From: Hevea brasiliensis
Taxonomy: Eukaryota; Streptophyta; Magnoliopsida; Malpighiales; Euphorbiaceae
Assembly (NCBI RefSeq): GCF_030052815.1
Contig: NC_079500.1
Span: 5,540,298-5,604,297 of the forward strand
Length of the DNA stretch: 64,000 nucleotides
Direction of reading: 5' to 3'
A program made the translations under genes and the position numbers. Shown piece by piece: positions 58,780 through 64,000 of this stretch. Under the pieces are notes generated by a model. The model was not told the origin of the DNA. It saw only the letters and a program-made list of their open reading frames with translations, and searched no databases. Numbering within the stretch: the first letter of the stretch is position 1; each line of letters starts with the position of its first letter.

Positions 58780-60264
58780 TGTGTAATCCGCAAGTGCACG
58801 GGTCACAGTAGTATAGTTTTAAAAAAATGATATCGATCCCACAGGGAATTGTGCTTAAATTGGAAATAAAAGGATAAGCTAATTAGAATGGCAAAATTTA
58901 AAGATATAAAATGAAATTTAAAATTTAATATTGATATTTGAGGAATTTAAGCTAAATCAAACAATTAACTAAATTAATTAAACTAGATTACCAAAATTTA
59001 AATTGAAATTTCTATTTATGAAATTGAGAGGAATTAAATCTAAATTCAATAAAAATTAAAGTGATTCTAGAGATTGGATTTTCAATATTGTTTGCATGTG
59101 GTTTATCCCTAATTTAGCCAAACACATGAGAATTGCAATTTTGAGGGAAATCAATTCTTAAATTTTTGAAACCTTTTTCAAGCATTTCAAAGTTGGTTTT
59201 CATTAAATAAAATCCTGTTTTTACGGTATTTCAAACCTAACAAAAACCCAATTAAAGCTCTAATTGATTTTGGAAAGTCCCCTTAATTCTCTTAGCTTAT
59301 CTCTAACACCAAGAAAACCAAGTTTATTGCAAGATTATCTATCCCAAATATTCACTTTTCAGTCAATCTATTAAGGATTAAAGCTTAACTTAATGAGGGC
59401 CCATTCATCAAGCAAGGCAACAAGCTCACAAGCAATAAATCAAAATGTAACAAACCTCATTTAAATGGCTAAATCAGTTCAAAACCACAATACAAAGCAA
59501 TATTTACAAACCCATCTCTAGAATCTCAAATAACTACTCACAAACCATAGTTTCAAGACAAACCCAAGTGTATAAATGAAGAAATAATGGAAATCTAAGT
59601 TAAGGAATAGAAAAACCCAGAAGAATACAGAAGAATCTGCTGCTGGAGAGTGCAGAACGTCCTCTGCTGCTGCTGCTGCTACCTTCACGTGCTCCTCTCT
59701 TTCTCTCTTTCTTTTCTTGCCAAAAATGCCTCCCTTCCTCCTTATGGAAAGAAAATGATAAAGGAGACTTTATATGGGTTAGGGGTCTGCCCTAGAATGG
59801 GTAAAAAGGTGGAAGGTTCCAGAGAAAGTGAGGTATAAAATCAGAGTAACGAAAATGCCACGTCAGCCATTTCCAGTAAAAACGACATAAGCTGAATTGG
59901 TTGTGTCGCGGGTTGTGTCGCAGGTTGTGTAACTCTCGGCCTGAATATCTGACGATCGACACAACCTGTGACATAAGCTAAATCAGTTGTGCTGCAGGTT
60001 GTGTAGCTATCGGCCATTTTTTACTCAACTTCAAAAATTTTTGCAATTCAACTCTAATCTCCTCCAAATGGCTACTCTGATCAAAATACACCAAATTTCT
60101 CCAAATTTAACCTACAAAACAAATAAATTCCAAAAATTAAACTAAGAAGTGTGAAAATTATAAAATTGACTAAATATATGCTAATATCTATAATAATAGC
60201 TATGAACAAGGGTAAATTATGTGTAAAAATTACCCCTAAATGATGATCTAAAATGCATGCATCA
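58780..60264 (-). repeat. 3' LTR of element H (1485 bp)
   Basis: Starts TGTGTAATCCGCAAGTGCAC, ends ATGCATGCATCA. Related to solo LTR G at both ends and in the ATATCGATCCCAC block; the middle is diverged. Confidence 0.8.
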
Positions 60265-60275
60265 AATTCCCCCAT
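60265..60275 (-). promoter_or_regulatory. Polypurine tract of element H
   Basis: Minus strand ATGGGGGAATT against the TGATGCATGC LTR start. A second similar tract (minus strand TATGGGGGAGAGGGT) lies at about 61692-61706, possibly a central tract. Confidence 0.7.
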
Positions 60276-62198
60276 ACTCAAACTCTTGCTTGTCCCCAAG
60301 CAAAATTTCATTGAAACTCATTTGGAAGAGAATAGAATCAGTCTTTGAAGACTCAAGAATCACTAATCCAAACCACCAACTTACCTCTAGCCACCAACAT
60401 TCCAAATTCCCACCAGCAAAGCACAAAGAATGAAGCAATCACTCTCAACAATTACAAAATAGCTAAGAATTAACCAATCAACCCAAGCAACAAATACCAA
60501 CCAACTACAAGAGTCAATTGTGCCAAAACAAACCTAAATGAAATAGATAGCCAATGTGTCTCAAATAGATGGTGAGTAATGTATGGAAGATTATATTGCC
60601 AAACCCATATGCAAGCATAAAAGATCTAACTCTACTAATGTAACAAGCATTTTTCAAAGAATCACTAGGTCTTTTTAAGGGTTGTAATGGGGTCAAATAC
60701 GGTAAAATTGTGGTTAATAAAGAAAGGGAATAAGGTAAACAAAATATGAGAATAATATTAATCATGAAACTCAAAGTGCATCCATTTTTTTTTTTATAAT
60801 AGAATTTTTTTATCAAGAGGAAAGAAATTCACAATGAATCTCAAGTGCTATTACAATGATTATATAAAGGGACTACTTTTATACTTTTTTATTTTTTTTT
60901 ATTTTTTTTTATTTTGTATGTGTCCCTATTTCATGTCACACCCAAAATTACCTTTGGGATATTTTGGTGACCCTTTTTTTTTTTTTAATCATTATTTTTT
61001 ATGCACTTAATTGCTAAAATATTATTCTCATAAATAGGTGGTAGTGTTTAGGTTTAATGGCTAGGTAAATGATTTGGGTTCCATAGAAATTAGGGAATTA
61101 AGGTTCAAGGGGGTTTGCAAGGGTTGAAATGAAATTAAGGTAGGTTAAGGCTAAATGTGAGGTTTAAAATATGAAGGAATGCCTAAATCATATTCTTATC
61201 AAATGCAAGTTAAAAATTTCGCTTTGAAAGATCTAGGATGCTTGTTCTAGGAATGGTGAGAAGACAAGGACTATTTTCTTCCTTAAAGGCTTATTCAAAC
61301 ACTCAAAACTCAAAATAACTAATCAGAATCTGCATACCTAGATAAATATATTAATTTTCAGCTATTAAGTAAGAGAAAGAATAATGCTTAAGACTTTGTA
61401 CCAAGCTGGAACTTTCATTCTGCTAACCATCTAAAGGCAAGTTGGATTGCTTGAATAAATGGCTTATGGAATTCAAAGATTGGTTTTAAAAAATTCAAAA
61501 ATTTTAAATGAATAAATGAAATGCATGAGTGTATAAATGTATAATCAACCTATATGTAACTAAGTATGCGTAACTAAGTATATGAGGCTATATACAAGTG
61601 TATATATGTGAATATGTACAAGTATGAAGTAATGAATGAGTATGTCACTATATGCAAATGAAAAAGGAAAAATAATTTTTGCAAAAAATTTACCCTCTCC
61701 CCCATACTCAGAATGAACATTGTCCTCAATGTTAAAAGATTGCAAGGAATGGGATAATTTGGCTATATGTGCATAAAGAATTATTACCCTGTTTCATAAG
61801 TGATAGCACAACTTGTGTTGAAAGTGACACAAGCTGAGATAAGAATTGTTACCTCATTGAAGGTGCAGCCAATTTAATTAAATAAAATTTGGACAGCTGC
61901 TGCACTCATTACAAAAGAAACAGTGGAATGGAATCCATTAAATCAATTAAACTCAAAAAGTTGAAATAGGGAGGTTAAGCTCAAAAATGTAACCATCAAG
62001 TGTAAATCCGAAGTAGCACATAAAAGCAAGTGAGCAAAGGAAAAATGTACTGTATGAGGAACTAAAAAAAACTGAATAAGCAATGTTTCAAGTAAAAAAA
62101 AAACAACACAAGCAAAATATTAACTAAACAAGGTAAAAACACTAATTAACTAACAACGAAAATAAAAACATGAAATGTAAATTGAAAATAAAAGCTGA
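60276..62198 (-). other. Non-coding internal region of element H
   Basis: No pol motifs on either strand; T-rich runs near 60790 and 60890-60915. Two places (60268-60300, 61698-61735) share the order CCCCCATACTCA followed by a GTCC(T/C)CAA word, suggesting an old internal duplication. Confidence 0.6.
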
Positions 62199-63762
62199 TC
62201 AGTCATGTATGAGAATTTCTTTGCCCTTGCCATCTTGTGGAGGTGGTGGTGCTTTTGGTGGTTGCTGTGGAGAAATGATGCTCAAAATGAGTGCCTGGTT
62301 TGTTTCGATCTGCTCTAGCTTAGCTCGCATGACTTTCAACTCGTCTTGCATTTCAGCACTTCTATCCAAATATATATCAGCTAAATCCCTTAATGTTTGA
62401 AAAGAGACATCTGTCATTTGCCGAAAAGAATAGATCTCATCACTGAGATTCTCCATGAATGTCAGAAGGGTTGCCATGGATGGTCCAGAAGCTGTTGATG
62501 AAGCAGGTTGGGCAGTTGGTGGAGCCTGGCGTGGAGGTTGTGTAAAAGGCTGCTCAGATGGTTTCTCAGATGCTGAGGAGTAGCTAATTGCAGTGGGAGA
62601 GCCAGGTGGTGGTGCTGTTGGTGCAGGAATCTCATACAGCTGGGTAGCCTCATTTTTGATATAAAATTTTTGGTTGGCCAAATGAGGCCCATCCAATAGC
62701 AAACCAGTTTTAACAGCAGCACACTTGTGAACTTGAGGATTAAAACCAAAATAGTGAGCAATGGGTGTGACCAAACCTCCAAACACAATGTTACCAGTAC
62801 CCCTAGTAGTTTGGCGGATCACATGACGGCAAAAGTAATAACCAGGTGAAGCCTTTTTACCAGTTTTTGCACACCACAAAAAGAACAAATCATACTGAGA
62901 CATTTTGCCAACACTAGTTCCTCTTCCTAAAATTGTATTTGCAATTAATCTCTGAAGCAATCTCAAGGAATGACTCTGAATCTTAGAGGCCTTACTGTGC
63001 CCCGGTTTGAAAATACCTACTGAAGGTGCAATTTGTTGTCAAAATTCATACCCATTATAATCCCTTTGGCTAGTAGGTATTTTGAGCAAACCATCAGTTG
63101 GAAAGCCGAATATGTGGTGAAAATCATCCATAGACAGCACCCTATCTTGACCAAGGCATCTAAAATTGATTGTCAAGTCATTATCCAAGTCATTTTTATG
63201 CTTACTAGTGGACAGAGAGGCCATAAATTCCTGCACAAGAATGGGGTAAACCAGTTCCTGCTTATGTGCAAAGCGCACCCAACCTAAAGCATCTAACAGA
63301 GTCTGCATTTCATCATATATTTTCAAAGATTTAAGTGTAAACACATCCAAATACCGAGTTTGAACCATTTTTCGAGCTTCGACTCTTGCCTTATTTCTTT
63401 TCATTTCGGAAGTAGGCAACACCCAATGTCTAGCAGTAGGCAAAGATGAAGGAATTGCAAAGTTACCTTTAGATGTCCCTGGGCGTTTGACTGCTGATTT
63501 TGGGATTCCACGGTGGACATCAGGTGCGGCAGAAAATTGGGGGCGGGACTGGGTGGGGATGTTCGGGTTTCTTCCTCTTGGCGCATCCTGTTGTTTTGTG
63601 GGGCTTAATGCTCTTCGCCTTTTTCTTCTTGTATGTAGCGATGGGGGCGTCACCAGAAAGGGCTACCGGTGAGTTGGCAATCATGGGTGGAGTGGTTTGG
63701 GGCTGCGGCGGCTGTGAGGAATGGGGAGGGGAGTTTTCGAAGGAGAGTGGGGAATCGGGCAT
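62199..63762 (-). pseudogene. Gag-like ORF1 of element H (ATHILA ORF-1 type)
   Basis: Starts at ATG 63762 (MPDSPLSFENS) with a Pro/Ser-rich N-terminus; the frame shifts once between 63653 and 63520 and meets one in-frame TGA near 63041. Without these it is about 520 residues. Domain 1 has LDALGWVRFA, VYPILVQEFM and TINFRCLGQDRVLS...GFPTDG; domain 2 has LLQRLIANTIL, KMSQYDLFFLW and IVFGGLVTPIAHYFGF; a Pro-rich linker leads to a helical, coiled-coil-like end (SAEMQDELKVMRAKLEQIETN). This order matches ATHILA ORF-1/plant transposon-protein families by recollection. The same architecture is seen in ORF3 of element F. Confidence 0.72.
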
Positions 63763-64000
63763 GGCGAAATGGAGAGGAGGGATTGAAGAAGAGGAAGAAT
63801 GGGAAGAAGTAGAAGAGGAATGGTGGGTGGTGGAGGTGACAGTGAAGATGAGGGCTACGGCGAAAGGGAGGGTCGTGTCGGGGGCTATGCTGAGAGGAAA
63901 AAGGAGGGTTATGGGTTATGGGTTTACGGGTTATGGGCTTTGGGTTTGGGTTTTAGGCTTGGGCTATGGGTTATGGGTTTACGGGTTATGGGCTTTGGGT
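63763..64000 (-). other. 5' untranslated region of element H with G-rich array
   Basis: Upstream (in element sense) of ORF1. From about 63905 the plus strand is a degenerate GGGTTAT/GGGTTTA array; a 33-bp stretch starting GGGTTATGGGTTTACGGG is repeated at 63913 and 63968. It continues past the window edge. Confidence 0.65.

Larger units (their letters stand above)
58780..64000 (-). mobile_element. ATHILA-like element H, gag-only, runs off the window
   Basis: 3' LTR 58780-60264, polypurine tract, 1.9 kb of non-coding DNA, then a gag-like ORF1 (63762-62199) on the minus strand. In a complete element pol would follow ORF1; it is absent. Minus-strand orientation is given by the tract, the ORF and the LTR relationship with G. 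The 5' LTR, primer site and second TSD lie beyond 64000. It fits the class of non-autonomous elements that keep only gag (known in plants as TR-GAG). Confidence 0.75.

Overview
The window is plant nuclear DNA, almost certainly from a eudicot with a repeat-rich genome. It is close to a pure stack of nested LTR retrotransposons beside a short single-copy stretch. The plant assignment rests on Ty3/Gypsy elements with chromodomains, Tat/Ogre-type and ATHILA-type Gypsy elements, a plant-type Ty1/Copia element with a third ORF, and a B3-type (plant-specific DNA-binding fold) gene fragment. The B3 fragment reminds me of Malpighiales proteins, but the species cannot be fixed from sequence alone. I see no bacterial-style operons, rRNA genes, CRISPR arrays or intact host genes.

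Layout, with insertion order proved by 5-bp target-site duplications (TSDs) where visible. The backbone of 18.7-54.4 kb is an old Copia element on the minus strand (F): 3' LTR stub, ORF3, pol, gag, 5' LTR. Five things landed in it. (1) A Tekay-like Gypsy element on the plus strand (E, 1-4410 plus 16519-18718) cut its 3' LTR. E was itself split by a younger minus-strand Tekay-like Gypsy element with 3.65-kb LTRs (A, 4411-16513, TSD ACCTT). (2) A 328-bp foldback with tRNA-like promoter boxes split the last codons of its pol (22316-22643). (3) A non-coding element that looks like a solo LTR (B, 26885-50560 including nested DNA, TSD CAATA) split its gag. B was split by a non-autonomous relative of A (C, 28506-50060, LTRs of 3.9 kb). 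C was split, inside its gag zinc knuckle, by a defective Tat/Ogre-like element (D, 34004-44939, TSD CCCTC). (4) A solo LTR of an ATHILA-like family (G, 51467-53074, TSD ATTAG) lies in the 5' LTR of F. (5) On the far side of that LTR is the truncated tail of a second copy of F (54389-55196). From 55.2 to 58.8 kb there is AT-rich low-copy DNA with a B3-domain gene fragment on the minus strand. From 58.8 kb to the window end is an ATHILA-like element (H, minus strand) with a gag-like ORF but no pol between gag and 3' LTR.

No element in the window looks able to move on its own now: all coding regions carry stops or frameshifts. Some breaks may be assembly errors. Where two LTRs of one element can be compared, the differences cluster at CAG/CTG/CCAGG sites in a way that looks like long-read basecalling trouble at CHG-methylated cytosines. 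The most interesting biological signal is that the third ORF of the Copia element F and the gag-like ORF1 of the Gypsy/ATHILA-like element H appear to share one protein architecture (W-x10-Y-x2-LVQEF, then S-x2-DL-x3-W, then a coiled-coil-like tail), implying exchange of a protein module between the two superfamilies.
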